Shown here one piece after another: positions 1 to 6,843 of a DNA stretch of 20,600 nucleotides (positions within the stretch are counted from its first letter, which is position 1; every line of letters begins with the position of its first letter). The stretch comes from a bacterium. GTDB taxonomy: Bacteria; Bacillota; Bacilli; Lactobacillales; Streptococcaceae. Location: assembly GCA_905221215.1 (NCBI GenBank), contig CAJNCI010000016.1, forward strand, positions 1 through 20,600, given 5' to 3'. A program made the translations under genes and the position numbers. Under the pieces are notes generated by a model that was given only the letters and a program-made list of their open reading frames with translations, was not told where the DNA came from and did no database searches.

Positions 1-320
1 GCAAGTGTTTGATTTGACTCTACTGTCTTTTCAAGAGCGTCGTTGGCATAAACAGTTGTTTGTGTTGCAACTGCTCCTCCAAGCACCGTCCCTGCCGCGG
101 CTATCCCTTTCAGGATATCCAAGCCAGTCAGTGTATTTGATGATTGCTCTTCGATCATTTCAGTTGTTACCTGAGCAGCATCTACACCACCACGCAAGAC
201 TTTAAAGAGACCAAATTGAGAGGTCGAGGCACGCAACCAATGCTTACCCGACTTGATCAATTTGAAACGGGTCACACGATCCGTCTCTCTATATTCACCT
301 TCTTGGCGTCTAAAAAACAT
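1..320 (-). CDS. Serine-rich-repeat surface adhesin (GspB/Hsa/PsrP type), N-terminal part only
   Basis: The gene starts at ATG 318-320 and runs off the left edge after 106 complete codons. The protein begins MFFRRQEGEYRETDRVTRF and carries FKLIKSGKHW at residues 19-28, which fits the KxxKxGKxW signal peptide of serine-rich-repeat glycoproteins. A hydrophobic stretch (about residues 64-90, including TGLDILKGIAAAG) follows, with a likely cleavage after VYA near residue 92, then EKTVESNQTLA. From memory this closely resembles the start of Hsa/GspB of S. gordonii and of pneumococcal PsrP. Such proteins are glycosylated in the cytoplasm, exported by the accessory SecA2-SecY2 system and anchored to the wall by an LPxTG motif; those parts would lie left of the window. 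A strong ribosome binding site (GGAAGGAG, 326-333) supports the start. I am sure of the family; ligand and glycosylation genes cannot be seen. Confidence 0.88.
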   Translation of the reverse strand, partial: MFFRRQEGEYRETDRVTRFKLIKSGKHWLRASTSQFGLFKVLRGGVDAAQVTTEMIEEQSSNTLTGLDILKGIAAAGTVLGGAVATQTTVYANDALEKTVESNQTL

Positions 321-325
321 ATTTA

Positions 326-390
326 ACTCCTTCCGTCAGAAAGATACTCTTCCCTAATTATATTCTACTTCTTTAAATATATTAAGTCAA
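326..390 (-). promoter_or_regulatory. Promoter and ribosome binding site of the adhesin gene
   Basis: On the minus strand a -35 box TTGACT (385-390) is followed, after 17 nt, by a -10 box TAGAAT (362-367). Transcription would start near 355, giving a leader of about 35 nt. The Shine-Dalgarno sequence GGAAGGAG lies at 326-333. The adhesin therefore has its own vegetative (SigA-type) promoter and does not need read-through from the competence operon. Confidence 0.6.
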
Positions 391-588
391 CTCCATATAT
401 GTTCATAACGAAAAAATTTTATTATTTATTTTTATGTATAACATTAGAGACATTGATGTTACTGTAAATCTATTCATACCAAAAATTATTAATAAAATCA
501 GCAAACCGTTTCTTTTAATATATATATATCGAAAAAGGTGTATATTTTTTAGTATCAAACTAGAAAACTAGAAAAAAACTTCAAAACT
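391..588. other. AT-rich gene-free spacer
   Basis: About 200 bases of strongly AT-rich sequence upstream of the adhesin promoter, with an ATATATATAT run near 520-530 and long A or T tracts. I see no open reading frame with a ribosome binding site, no RNA gene and no complete insertion sequence. It may be the scar left when the intron-like sequence next to it was truncated, or when the adhesin island arrived. Confidence 0.5.
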
Positions 589-752
589 GTATACAACTTG
601 CCATGCTCTTTCTGTTCGTATATCCACGATTTCGCTATCCCTTACTCCACTAGCTCACGATAATCAGACTTGAGAATAACTATTTGGTTCACCGATAGCG
701 GGAGGCCCACGGAGGACTTACACCTCATATTCTCAACATGCCCGTCGTACAC
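589..752 (-). mobile_element. Truncated group II intron, class C: 5' end of domain I
   Basis: Read on the minus strand, the segment begins GTGTACGACGGGCATG and contains GAGGTGTAAGTCCTC, then GAACCAAATAGTT, GTGGAGTAAGGGA and AGAAAGAGCATGGCAAG. The order and spacing match, from memory, the start of domain I of group IIC introns such as that of Oceanobacillus iheyensis (GUGUGCCCGGCAUG, GGGUGAGAGUCCCG, then a CAUGGAAUCUGAAGGAAGCG block). Its first base directly follows the T tract of a rho-independent terminator, the known target of class C introns. No reverse-transcriptase gene and no domain V or VI are visible here; similarity stops near 589. I infer a dead relic. The alternative is an unrelated structured RNA. 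Confidence 0.65.
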
Positions 753-787
753 AAAAAAAATCACTCCCTGACTAGGCGAGTGATTTT
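753..787 (-). terminator. Terminator of the comG operon and methyltransferase
   Basis: Minus-strand hairpin with 9-bp arms AAATCACTC (778-786) and GAGTGATTT (758-766), partly extended by GCC/AGG pairing in the loop, followed by a run of eight T. The TAG stop codon of the methyltransferase (772-774) lies in the loop, so the last codons form the left arm. Confidence 0.85.
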
Positions 788-1359
788 AGGGCTACAGTAA
801 AAAAGAGTTCTGAGTAATTTCCTTGAAACAAGTCTTCAGCGCTATATAGGATCTGACTATGCACAGATGAAAAACCGTGCTCAATTAGCTTGTTTTCCAG
901 TTCAGACAATTCAAAGCCGTGATGGTTGGTCTCCGTCTTGGTAAAATCAGCAATGAGGAGTTGTCCATCTTCCTTCAAATGTTGATAAAACAGTGAGAGA
1001 GCAATATCCACATCAGGCATATGATGAAGAACCCGACTAACAACAATGAGATCAAACTCTTGCTTCAAGGGATTTTTCAATAAATCTTGCTCCAAAAACT
1101 GGATATTCTTGATGTCTTGCTGTTCCGCTTTCAAACGAGCTTGCTCCAGCATTTTCTCAGAAATGTCTACAAGAGTGACTGACTTAGCCTGCTTGGCTAG
1201 AGGCAAGGCTAATAGACCCGTTCCTCCACCGAAATCCAGAATTTCTTTGTCTGATAGAAGATCAAGCTGTTTGTCGATAGCTTGATAAACCAAGTTTGCG
1301 AGGAAGATATTTTTAGGTGAATCGAAAGTTTCTGCTTTGTGATTAAAATCATGTTTCAT
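772..1359 (-). CDS. Class I SAM-dependent methyltransferase, small
   Basis: A 195-residue protein with the class I methyltransferase motif I EILDFGGGTGLL at residues 39-50, an acidic motif II (VTLVDISEKMLEQAR) and a post-motif region VVSRVLHHMPD typical of the Methyltransf_11/25 families (UbiE/BioC-like fold). It would transfer a methyl group from S-adenosylmethionine to an unidentified, probably small, cytoplasmic substrate. The start at 1357-1359 lies 32 nt behind the comGG stop, with only a weak upstream ribosome binding site and no clear promoter, so it is probably read as the last gene of the competence operon. It is shorter than the roughly 320-residue YtxK-type N6-methylase that I recall between comG and ackA in related streptococci, and is not that protein. 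The stop codon lies inside the terminator loop. Fold certain, substrate unknown. Confidence 0.85.
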   Translation of the reverse strand: MKHDFNHKAETFDSPKNIFLANLVYQAIDKQLDLLSDKEILDFGGGTGLLALPLAKQAKSVTLVDISEKMLEQARLKAEQQDIKNIQFLEQDLLKNPLKQEFDLIVVSRVLHHMPDVDIALSLFYQHLKEDGQLLIADFTKTETNHHGFELSELENKLIEHGFSSVHSQILYSAEDLFQGNYSELFFTVALKSLA

Positions 1360-1391
1360 GCTTTTAGTTTAGCACAAAGTAGTTGAATTGA

Positions 1392-1802
1392 CTAGAAATC
1401 CTCTTTCTTTTCAGGCTTCTTTTCTGATTTTTTCTCCGCTTTTTCGCTTAAATCAGTCGCTACCTCTCCCTTTTTATCCTTTTTCTCTTCTTTGATTTTG
1501 ACTGAAGGAAATAGGAACTCATATTGGCTCTTAGGCGTGCGAACCCTTGTCACCAAGTTTGTTTTCTTATTTTGATAACTCACCTGACCTAGATTAAAGA
1601 CTTGCTCCCCACTTTCTTTCTCGGCTTTATCCTTGGTTCGTTTAGCCATAGCAAAAGCAACCAACTTTTCTTTATTTAGAGCATAGTCTTGATAGTGGGC
1701 GACTTGTCGGTTCAAGTAAAATTGTAACAAAAGGCTAAAGATGGCTGCCAGGGTGACTGCATAGAGGAGAACTCCTGCCTTAACTTTTTGCTTTTTCCAC
1801 AC
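1392..1802 (-). CDS. comGG: ComGG, minor competence pseudopilin
   Basis: Last of the seven competence pilus genes (136 residues; also called cglG or comYG). The N-terminus [11 protein letters not shown] gives a short basic leader, a possible prepilin peptidase site after Ala9 and a hydrophobic helix to about residue 30. The mature protein has Tyr rather than Glu at position 5. The C-terminal 35 residues are almost entirely Lys and Glu with a few Asp and Ser. In the family ComGG is a minor pilin of the DNA-uptake pilus, thought to sit at the tip complex. Its start overlaps the end of comGF by 23 nt, which points to translational coupling. Confidence 0.85.
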   Translation of the reverse strand: MWKKQKVKAGVLLYAVTLAAIFSLLLQFYLNRQVAHYQDYALNKEKLVAFAMAKRTKDKAEKESGEQVFNLGQVSYQNKKTNLVTRVRTPKSQYEFLFPSVKIKEEKKDKKGEVATDLSEKAEKKSEKKPEKKEDF

Positions 1803-2241
1803 GATAGATGAACTCCCTTTCTAAGCCTTTTTGGAATTGAAAACGAAAGCGAACCAGTTGATTTTCCTCTATAATCTGAGCTGATTTGAGGCCATAAACC
1901 ATAGGCTGATAACCTCGTCCACTGGCATCGGTTTTTCGAAAATCGTCCGATTTAGACTTACCAATAGAGATATCCTTACCATCCTGCTTCATATAGATAC
2001 GATTGCCTTCTACTTTTTCAAACTGCGAACGGTCTAATTCTGCCTCTAGCTGATCCACAAACAAGAGCCACTCTTTTTGCTCGCTTTGTTGCTGGTAGCG
2101 AACTTCTGAAATAAGGAGCTGACTCATGGCTTGAAAGAGAAGTAAGCTTCCACTGATGACAATAAGGGCAATCAGGGATTCTAACAGGGTAAAAGCCTTA
2201 ACCTTATGGCTCTTTGATAGCCAATAACTGTTCTGAACCAT
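1780..2241 (-). CDS. comGF: ComGF, minor competence pseudopilin
   Basis: A 153-residue minor pilin of the competence pilus. It has a class III prepilin leader ending in KVKA followed by FTLLES (cleavage after Ala16, Glu at mature position 5) and a hydrophobic helix ([14 protein letters not shown]), then a soluble domain with [17 protein letters not shown] near the C-terminus, typical of the ComGF family. I chose ATG 2239-2241 and not the upstream ATG at 2286 because GGAGG (2248-2252) lies just ahead and the leader then has the usual length. It overlaps comGE by 38 nt and comGG by 23 nt. The product should be cut by the prepilin peptidase ComC and act at the outer membrane face. Confidence 0.85.
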   Translation of the reverse strand: MVQNSYWLSKSHKVKAFTLLESLIALIVISGSLLLFQAMSQLLISEVRYQQQSEQKEWLLFVDQLEAELDRSQFEKVEGNRIYMKQDGKDISIGKSKSDDFRKTDASGRGYQPMVYGLKSAQIIEENQLVRFRFQFQKGLEREFIYRVEKAKS

Positions 2242-2506
2242 GATAGACCTCCAATCCCTTTTCACTAGAAAACACCTGAATCTCAACTCCGTTGATGTTC
2301 AACTGATTTTGACCTGTCTGCAGGGCCATCTTAGCTACACGCAAGACTTCTTCTTTCTGCAAGATTTTTGCTTCTTCCTGCCTATTTTTCTGAATTTGTC
2401 CCAAAAGGAGGGTCGCGATGCTAGCAAAGATAGCTAGAGCGACTACGGCTTCCAGTAAAATCACTGCCCTAATTTTTTGTTTCCTTAATGCGTTTAATTT
2501 TTCCAT
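2204..2506 (-). CDS. comGE: ComGE, minor competence pseudopilin
   Basis: A 100-residue minor pilin. The leader ends KIRA, followed by [13 protein letters not shown]: a variant prepilin motif with Val instead of Phe at mature position 1 but Glu kept at position 5 (Glu19 of the precursor). A single hydrophobic helix follows, then a short soluble domain. Part of the comG operon and required in the family for pilus assembly and transformation. The ATG at 2504-2506 lies inside the end of comGD, an overlap of 38 nt; the 3' end overlaps comGF by another 38 nt. Confidence 0.83.
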   Translation of the reverse strand: MEKLNALRKQKIRAVILLEAVVALAIFASIATLLLGQIQKNRQEEAKILQKEEVLRVAKMALQTGQNQLNINGVEIQVFSSEKGLEVYHGSEQLLAIKEP

Positions 2507-2903
2507 TTCCTAGATATAATTGATAGCGAATCGCTCCTTTACTGGTCTGAAATTCAACCTTAGCCAGGGACGAATTGCCCCCAGATCGGTCAAATGTAAT
2601 ACTTTGTCCTGATGGTGCCTGAATTCCCTTAGGAACTGTCAACTTTTGACTGCCATTACTGATCGTCTGCCCATCTAAGTTCAGACTAGCCTTTTGCTGA
2701 CTGGCTACACTGCGTTTTTGGGTTTCCCGATAAAATTCTTCAAACTCCATAAAGAAAATCTGCTCCTCTACCGCCGCAAAAGTGGACTGGACAGAACCGG
2801 ACAAGCCCAAGGCAATCATACTTACAAGTCCCAAAACCAAGAGACTTTCCAACATGGTAAAGGCCTTAATCTGCAACGGTTTGACTGGTATTTTGTTTAG
2901 CAT
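2469..2903 (-). CDS. comGD: ComGD, minor competence pseudopilin
   Basis: A 144-residue minor pilin of the DNA-uptake pilus (CglD/ComYD). The leader MLNKIPVKPLQIKA is followed by FTMLES (cleavage after Ala14, Glu at mature position 5) and a hydrophobic helix LLVLGLVSMIALGL. The rest is a soluble pilin head with no other recognised motif. ATG 2901-2903 was chosen over the in-frame ATG at 2948, which would give an unusually long leader. It begins within the last codons of comGC (38-nt overlap) and ends within comGE (38-nt overlap). Confidence 0.83.
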   Translation of the reverse strand: MLNKIPVKPLQIKAFTMLESLLVLGLVSMIALGLSGSVQSTFAAVEEQIFFMEFEEFYRETQKRSVASQQKASLNLDGQTISNGSQKLTVPKGIQAPSGQSITFDRSGGNSSLAKVEFQTSKGAIRYQLYLGNGKIKRIKETKN

Positions 2904-3189
2904 GGTATTCTTTATAAGCTTTAGCCTGTTCTTCTGTGATTCGCCCATCTGCTTGTAACTTGCTTAGGCTAGCATCTTCATTTTTTTCCAAACTATAAAG
3001 CTCTGCCTGGCTTTCCACCACCTTAACAACAGCAGCTTTTCCTTTGTCATTGACCGCCTCTTTTTGCTTGGTCAAATTAGGTACAAAGAGCAAGAGAAGC
3101 ACACTGATGATGAGCAAGACCACCAACATCTCTACCAGTGTGAAAGCTTTAACCTTAGCTTTTTTCAAGAATGTCATCATTTTTTTCAT
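2866..3189 (-). CDS. comGC: ComGC, major competence pseudopilin
   Basis: A 107-residue protein with a type IV prepilin leader: basic residues, then KVKA and FTLVEMLVVLLIISVLLLLFVPNL. Cleavage after Ala15 leaves Phe1 and Glu5, the canonical pilin start. In pneumococcus ComGC is the main subunit of the transformation pilus that captures extracellular DNA. It starts 1 nt after the comGB stop codon, so the two are tightly coupled. The C-terminal half (KLQADGRITEEQAKAYKEYH) is the conserved small alpha-helical domain of the family. Confidence 0.92.
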   Translation of the reverse strand: MKKMMTFLKKAKVKAFTLVEMLVVLLIISVLLLLFVPNLTKQKEAVNDKGKAAVVKVVESQAELYSLEKNEDASLSKLQADGRITEEQAKAYKEYHAKQNTSQTVAD

Positions 3190-3190
3190 T

Positions 3191-4207
3191 TTAAAAATTT
3201 ACCTCCATATTTTGATACATGGGCATCAGCATTGCCGCATAAAGTAAAACGATAATCAGAGCCACAAAGATAAAGACCAGTGGCTGCACCAGATTCATGG
3301 TGCGGTTGACTCGGGTAAAAAAGGCTTCCCAAGTTTTTTCAGCATAGATTTCCAACTCACTCCCTAGTTTAGACTTGACTTCCCCATACTCGATGATGAG
3401 ACTCAACTCCTTTTTAAAGAAAGGATAGGTCGCTATGGTTTGAGAAAATTCCCGACCATTTTGTAGAGCTTGAGCCAGGTCTTGACCGATTTCTTTAAAG
3501 AGCTGAGAACCTTGTTCCTGCATGATCTGAAAAATCTGCATCAACTCCATCCCCTGCGAAATCATATTACCCCATTCACGCGCATAATAGGCTGTCAGAT
3601 AAGTCTGAACAAAAATTCCAAAGAAGGGAAGGCGTGCTAGTATAGAAAAAATACGCATCTTCGAACTTCTTTTATAAAAAGTGAGTGCTAAAAGGACACC
3701 TACTGAAACAAAGCCTACCATTCCTAGGAAGATTTGTGGCAGATTGCCAATAATTTGGGTGGCGATATTACTACTATCCAGTTGTGGTAGTAGGTAGTTA
3801 CGCAGTCCCAGCATAATTAAGAGAAGAAACCCCAGCAAAATCAAGGGATAGGTCGCTACTTCAATTAACTTTTTCTTGACCTTAGCTAGATTGTCTAGAT
3901 ACTCTTCTATCTTTCCCAAACTCAGGTGGAGATTCCCATGAACTTCAGCTAGGGATAACTGAGTGACAATGGCACTTGAAAAGCCCAAACTTTCCATCAT
4001 TTCTGAGAATGATTTCCCCTGAGACAAGCCCGAACGCATCTGGTTCACACACTGCTTGTCCAGTAGAGCACTCCTATCTAAAAAGGAGATAGTCTCCACC
4101 AGATGAAAACCGCTGGAAAAGAGATTGTTAAACAAGGTGATGATATTTTTTTGTTTAGCTGTAGCTAATTTTTTCCGTTTCAGCCTGAAGGCTTGTGATA
4201 TGTCCAT
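3191..4207 (-). CDS. comGB: ComGB, polytopic membrane platform of the competence pilus
   Basis: A 338-residue member of the type II secretion F family (PilC/GspF). Two cytoplasmic repeat domains are separated and followed by membrane segments (LILLGFLLLIMLGL, LVTVAL-like segment near residue 190, and LVFIFVALIIVLLYAAML close to the C-terminus). It forms the inner-membrane platform on which the ATPase ComGA assembles pilins. Start ATG 4205-4207 matches the pneumococcal CglB start that I recall (MDISQAFRLKRKK); in-frame ATGs at 4234 and 4300 lie deep inside comGA. It overlaps the end of comGA by 53 nt, with no strong ribosome binding site, so translation probably depends on comGA. Confidence 0.9.
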   Translation of the reverse strand: MDISQAFRLKRKKLATAKQKNIITLFNNLFSSGFHLVETISFLDRSALLDKQCVNQMRSGLSQGKSFSEMMESLGFSSAIVTQLSLAEVHGNLHLSLGKIEEYLDNLAKVKKKLIEVATYPLILLGFLLLIMLGLRNYLLPQLDSSNIATQIIGNLPQIFLGMVGFVSVGVLLALTFYKRSSKMRIFSILARLPFFGIFVQTYLTAYYAREWGNMISQGMELMQIFQIMQEQGSQLFKEIGQDLAQALQNGREFSQTIATYPFFKKELSLIIEYGEVKSKLGSELEIYAEKTWEAFFTRVNRTMNLVQPLVFIFVALIIVLLYAAMLMPMYQNMEVNF

Positions 4208-5096
4208 CTTTAAGAAGCTGGTCAATCTGCGCATTCCAGCTAGTTGGCTGGTGTTCTTGATAGTCTTTGTTTGCAAAATCAACGATTCCTCCTCCCCCAA
4301 TTAATCTCTGGTAGCAAACTCCTTGCAGAACGACCGCTAATTCCTCCTCACTCACGCCCAACTCCAGCAAGCGTTCATAAACACCTCGGATACTCTTGGC
4401 ATGAATGGTTGAAAAGACTGTCGCCCCTGTCAAGCTGGCTCTGACCACTGCACGCGCCGTTTCGCTGTCTCGAATTTCTCCGATAATCAAGAGGTCAGGA
4501 CGATGACGCAAAGAAAGTTTGATTAGATTTTCATAGGTTAGTCCAATCGCCTCATTCAACTGCAACTGTAGCATATCCTCTTGTTTGATTTCTACCGGAT
4601 CTTCAATGGACATGACTTGTTGTCCCTTAAAGAGGGACTTGGCTAATTCGTGCATCAGGGTCGTCTTGCCACTGCCGACTGGACCAGCAAAAAGATAGAG
4701 TCCTCGTTGCCTGTACTGCTTGCCCAATTCTTCAATATCCTGAAACCAAAAATGCAAATCCTGCTCCTCATCGTGCAACAAGCGAATAACTAAACTCTCA
4801 TGCCCTCGATAATCGCCTACGGTAGATAAACGTAGGGACGCCATCTTATCGCAATAGACATAGTCGCAGGAGCCTAGCTGACTACGTCGCTTTTCTCCCA
4901 CATTCATACCCGCCACAAACTTGAAATGACTGATAACGGCCGCAAATTTTTCAAAATCATAACAACCAATTTTACAGCGCTCGTCTCCCACCCTCATATG
5001 AAGCTCATAGGCGTCTAACTTAGGGACAAAATAAATATCCTGCGCTCCTTTTTTCCGAGCCGAACGAATGATTTCTTGTGCAATTTCTTGAACCAT
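4155..5096 (-). CDS. comGA: ComGA, assembly ATPase of the competence pilus
   Basis: A 313-residue type II/IV secretion ATPase (GspE/PilB family; also cglA or comYA). Seen in the sequence: Walker A GPVGSGKTT (138-146), the Asp box MSIEDPVE (162-169), Walker B DLLIIGEIRD (201-210) and the His box STIHA (229-233). It powers polymerisation of ComGC and is the first gene of the operon. ATG 5094-5096 is preceded by an excellent Shine-Dalgarno sequence (AGGAGG, 5102-5107) and lies 20 nt behind the ComX box; a longer reading frame to 5156 would run across that promoter and is rejected. Expression should be limited to the competent state. Confidence 0.95.
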   Translation of the reverse strand: MVQEIAQEIIRSARKKGAQDIYFVPKLDAYELHMRVGDERCKIGCYDFEKFAAVISHFKFVAGMNVGEKRRSQLGSCDYVYCDKMASLRLSTVGDYRGHESLVIRLLHDEEQDLHFWFQDIEELGKQYRQRGLYLFAGPVGSGKTTLMHELAKSLFKGQQVMSIEDPVEIKQEDMLQLQLNEAIGLTYENLIKLSLRHRPDLLIIGEIRDSETARAVVRASLTGATVFSTIHAKSIRGVYERLLELGVSEEELAVVLQGVCYQRLIGGGGIVDFANKDYQEHQPTSWNAQIDQLLKDGHITSLQAETEKISYS

Positions 5097-5101
5097 ACTT
5101 A

Positions 5102-5124
5102 CCTCCTCACCTATACTATTCGCA
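5102..5124 (-). promoter_or_regulatory. ComX (SigX) box and ribosome binding site of the comG operon
   Basis: The minus strand reads TGCGAATA at 5117-5124, matching the late-competence combox TNCGAATA recognised by the alternative sigma factor ComX. A T-rich stretch lies just upstream, as is usual for these promoters. It is followed by the ribosome binding site at 5102-5107. This places comGA to comGG, and probably the methyltransferase behind them, under competence control. Confidence 0.88.
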
Positions 5125-5141
5125 AAGATTTGGAAAAAATA

Positions 5142-5170
5142 AAAAAGCAACTCCAAAAAAGTTACTTTTT
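5142..5170 (-). terminator. Terminator behind the DUF1033 gene
   Basis: Minus-strand hairpin with 10-bp arms (5161-5170 and 5142-5151, one G-U pair) and a 9-nt loop, followed by a T-rich run. It closes the DUF1033 transcript before the ComX box, isolating the comG operon from constitutive read-through. Confidence 0.75.
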
Positions 5171-5172
5171 CT

Positions 5173-5538
5173 CTATTTTAATTTCATACGGCAAGAACGG
5201 TGCCTTTCCTGACCAGTTTGTTTTTCATAGCCTGGGCGTAGTTTTTCATCTGGAATAACCTGCTCGTCCTGCAAAAGAGCCAAAGAATGGTATTGTTGTA
5301 AATACTCATCACATTCATCACACCAGCGTTGGTCTTCTGGATCCCAAAAAATGGTCATCAAATCACTTCTGCTTTTATAAAGAGGGGATTCTTGTTCCAG
5401 TCTAAACCAGCAAGTTTTGTAGTATTTGAGAGCATCATAATACTGATCAAATTTCTTACTTGCTACAATATCTTCTTCCCAACCTTCTAAGAACCACCAC
5501 GGTTCAAAATCTCCGTACATTTCTATAACACGATACAT
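5173..5538 (-). CDS. DUF1033 family protein
   Basis: A 121-residue cytoplasmic protein starting MYRVIEMYGDFEPWWFLEGW, rich in Trp, Tyr and acidic residues, with the pair WCDECDEY near residue 72. This is the DUF1033 family, found beside the comG operon in streptococci and other Firmicutes; I know of no established function. No signal peptide or membrane segment. The start at 5536-5538 was chosen because AGAGGA (5545-5550) is 6 nt upstream; another ATG at 5544 abuts that site. A TATAAT box lies at 5560-5565. The gene ends at its own terminator, so it is probably not part of the competence regulon. Confidence 0.8.
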   Translation of the reverse strand: MYRVIEMYGDFEPWWFLEGWEEDIVASKKFDQYYDALKYYKTCWFRLEQESPLYKSRSDLMTIFWDPEDQRWCDECDEYLQQYHSLALLQDEQVIPDEKLRPGYEKQTGQERHRSCRMKLK

Positions 5539-5559
5539 ATTCATTCCTCTGTACCGTAT

Positions 5560-5565
5560 ATTATA
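5560..5565 (-). promoter_or_regulatory. -10 box of the DUF1033 gene
   Basis: Perfect TATAAT on the minus strand, about 22 nt upstream of the chosen start codon. No convincing -35 box is visible at the right distance, so the promoter call rests on the -10 box alone. Confidence 0.4.
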
Positions 5566-5620
5566 ACCAATTCCACCAAACAAGGAAAGAAATATGCTCA
5601 TTTCTTAATTTTTTGATAAA

Positions 5621-5651
5621 AAATCCAGCCATCTGATGGATGACTGAATTT
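5621..5651 (-). terminator. Terminator of adh
   Basis: Minus-strand hairpin with 13-bp arms (5639-5651 and 5621-5633, two G-U pairs), a 5-nt loop and a following T run. It lies 34 nt behind the adh stop codon. Confidence 0.85.
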
Positions 5652-5684
5652 CTATTTGCTGATATAATAAAAACTTTGTATTTC

Positions 5685-6743
5685 TTAAGCTTCTGAAATA
5701 TCGTTTTCGATGATGACCTTAATTGCATGGTGGTCTGCTGCCTTACCGAAGACTTCATAGGCTTTTTCGATTTCACTTAGTTTGAAATAATGAGTTACCA
5801 ATTTTTCTGGTTCAATCTTATGACTTTCAAGTGCTTTCAACAATTGTGGAGTGGTATTTGTAGATACCAAACCAGTTGTTACATTGATATTGCGAATCCA
5901 AAGTTTGTCCAAATCGAATTCAACTGGTTTACCATGTACACCACAGTTGGCAACAGTTCCGTCTACACCAATAATCTTTTGACAGAAATCAAATGTTGCA
6001 GGAATACCAACAGCTTCGATAGCAACATCTACACCACGACCATCTGTCAAATCATAAATTTCCTTAATGGCTTTTTCAGGGTCTGAAGAATTAACCTTAT
6101 GAGTCGCACCGAATGATAAAGCAGTTTCCAAGCGGTTATAGTCTAAGTCTACCATAATCAATTTAGCTGGTGAGTAGAACTGAGCTGTCAAAAGAGCAGC
6201 CAATCCAACTGGTCCTGAACCAATAATGGCTACACTACAACCAGGTTCTACCTTCCCTTTCAAGACACCAATTTCATATCCAGTAGGCAGAATGTCTGAT
6301 AGCATAACCAAGGCTTCATCTGACAAGTCTTCTGGAGTGTGGTAAAGAGTGTTATCTGCATGAGGGACACGTAGATATTCAGCCTGCATACCATCAATCA
6401 AGTGACCGAAAATCCAGCCCCCTTCGTCTTCACAGTGGGCATAAATTCCTTTTTTACAGTAGTAACATTTACCACAGGCACAGACACAAGAAATCAAGAC
6501 CTTCTCGCCTTTTTTGAAGTTCGAAACTCCTTCTCCAACTTCTTCAACAATCCCAATTCCTTCGTGACCAAGAATGGTACCACTTTGGCAAGCAGGAACA
6601 TCCCCTTTGATAATATGGAGGTCTGTTCCACAAATAGTGGTTTTTACGATACGCACAATAGCGTCTGTTGGCTTGCGAATAATTGGTTTATCTACATCAA
6701 CAAAAGAAGCAAGTCCTGGTTTAACATAAGTATAGGCTTTCAT
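5685..6743 (-). CDS. adh: Zinc-dependent alcohol dehydrogenase (MDR family)
   Basis: A 352-residue medium-chain dehydrogenase/reductase. Catalytic zinc ligands are Cys38 (TTICGTDLH) and His60-Glu61 (GHEGIG); structural zinc ligands are Cys90, Cys93, Cys96 and Cys104 (CGKCYYC, then KKGIYAHC). The nucleotide-binding Rossmann motif AIIGSGPVGLAAL lies near residue 175, with an acidic MVDLD at the end of the next strand that favours NAD. It should interconvert an alcohol and an aldehyde or ketone in the cytoplasm; the substrate cannot be told. Start ATG 6741-6743 has GGAGGAG just upstream; a longer frame to 6866 would cross the promoter. I recall that the pneumococcal orthologue is activated by the zinc regulator AdcR, which fits the palindrome upstream. 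Confidence 0.92.
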   Translation of the reverse strand: MKAYTYVKPGLASFVDVDKPIIRKPTDAIVRIVKTTICGTDLHIIKGDVPACQSGTILGHEGIGIVEEVGEGVSNFKKGEKVLISCVCACGKCYYCKKGIYAHCEDEGGWIFGHLIDGMQAEYLRVPHADNTLYHTPEDLSDEALVMLSDILPTGYEIGVLKGKVEPGCSVAIIGSGPVGLAALLTAQFYSPAKLIMVDLDYNRLETALSFGATHKVNSSDPEKAIKEIYDLTDGRGVDVAIEAVGIPATFDFCQKIIGVDGTVANCGVHGKPVEFDLDKLWIRNINVTTGLVSTNTTPQLLKALESHKIEPEKLVTHYFKLSEIEKAYEVFGKAADHHAIKVIIENDISEA

Positions 6744-6785
6744 AAAGCACTCCTCCGTTTTTTTATTTGTACTATTTATAATAAA

Positions 6786-6814
6786 ATTGTAAGCCTTTTC
6801 ATTTGTTTGTTCAA
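6786..6814 (-). promoter_or_regulatory. adh promoter
   Basis: Minus-strand -35 box TTGAAC (6809-6814) and -10 box TACAAT (6786-6791) with the ideal 17-nt spacer. The predicted start site is near 6779, about 36 nt ahead of the adh start codon. Confidence 0.7.
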
Positions 6815-6843
6815 GCTTTTTTGTGATTTTTTTAACTTTTTTA

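Noticed and set aside
5097..5156. Longer comGA start at 5156
   Set aside because: It would place the ComX box and the strong ribosome binding site inside the coding region; the start at 5096 fits both.
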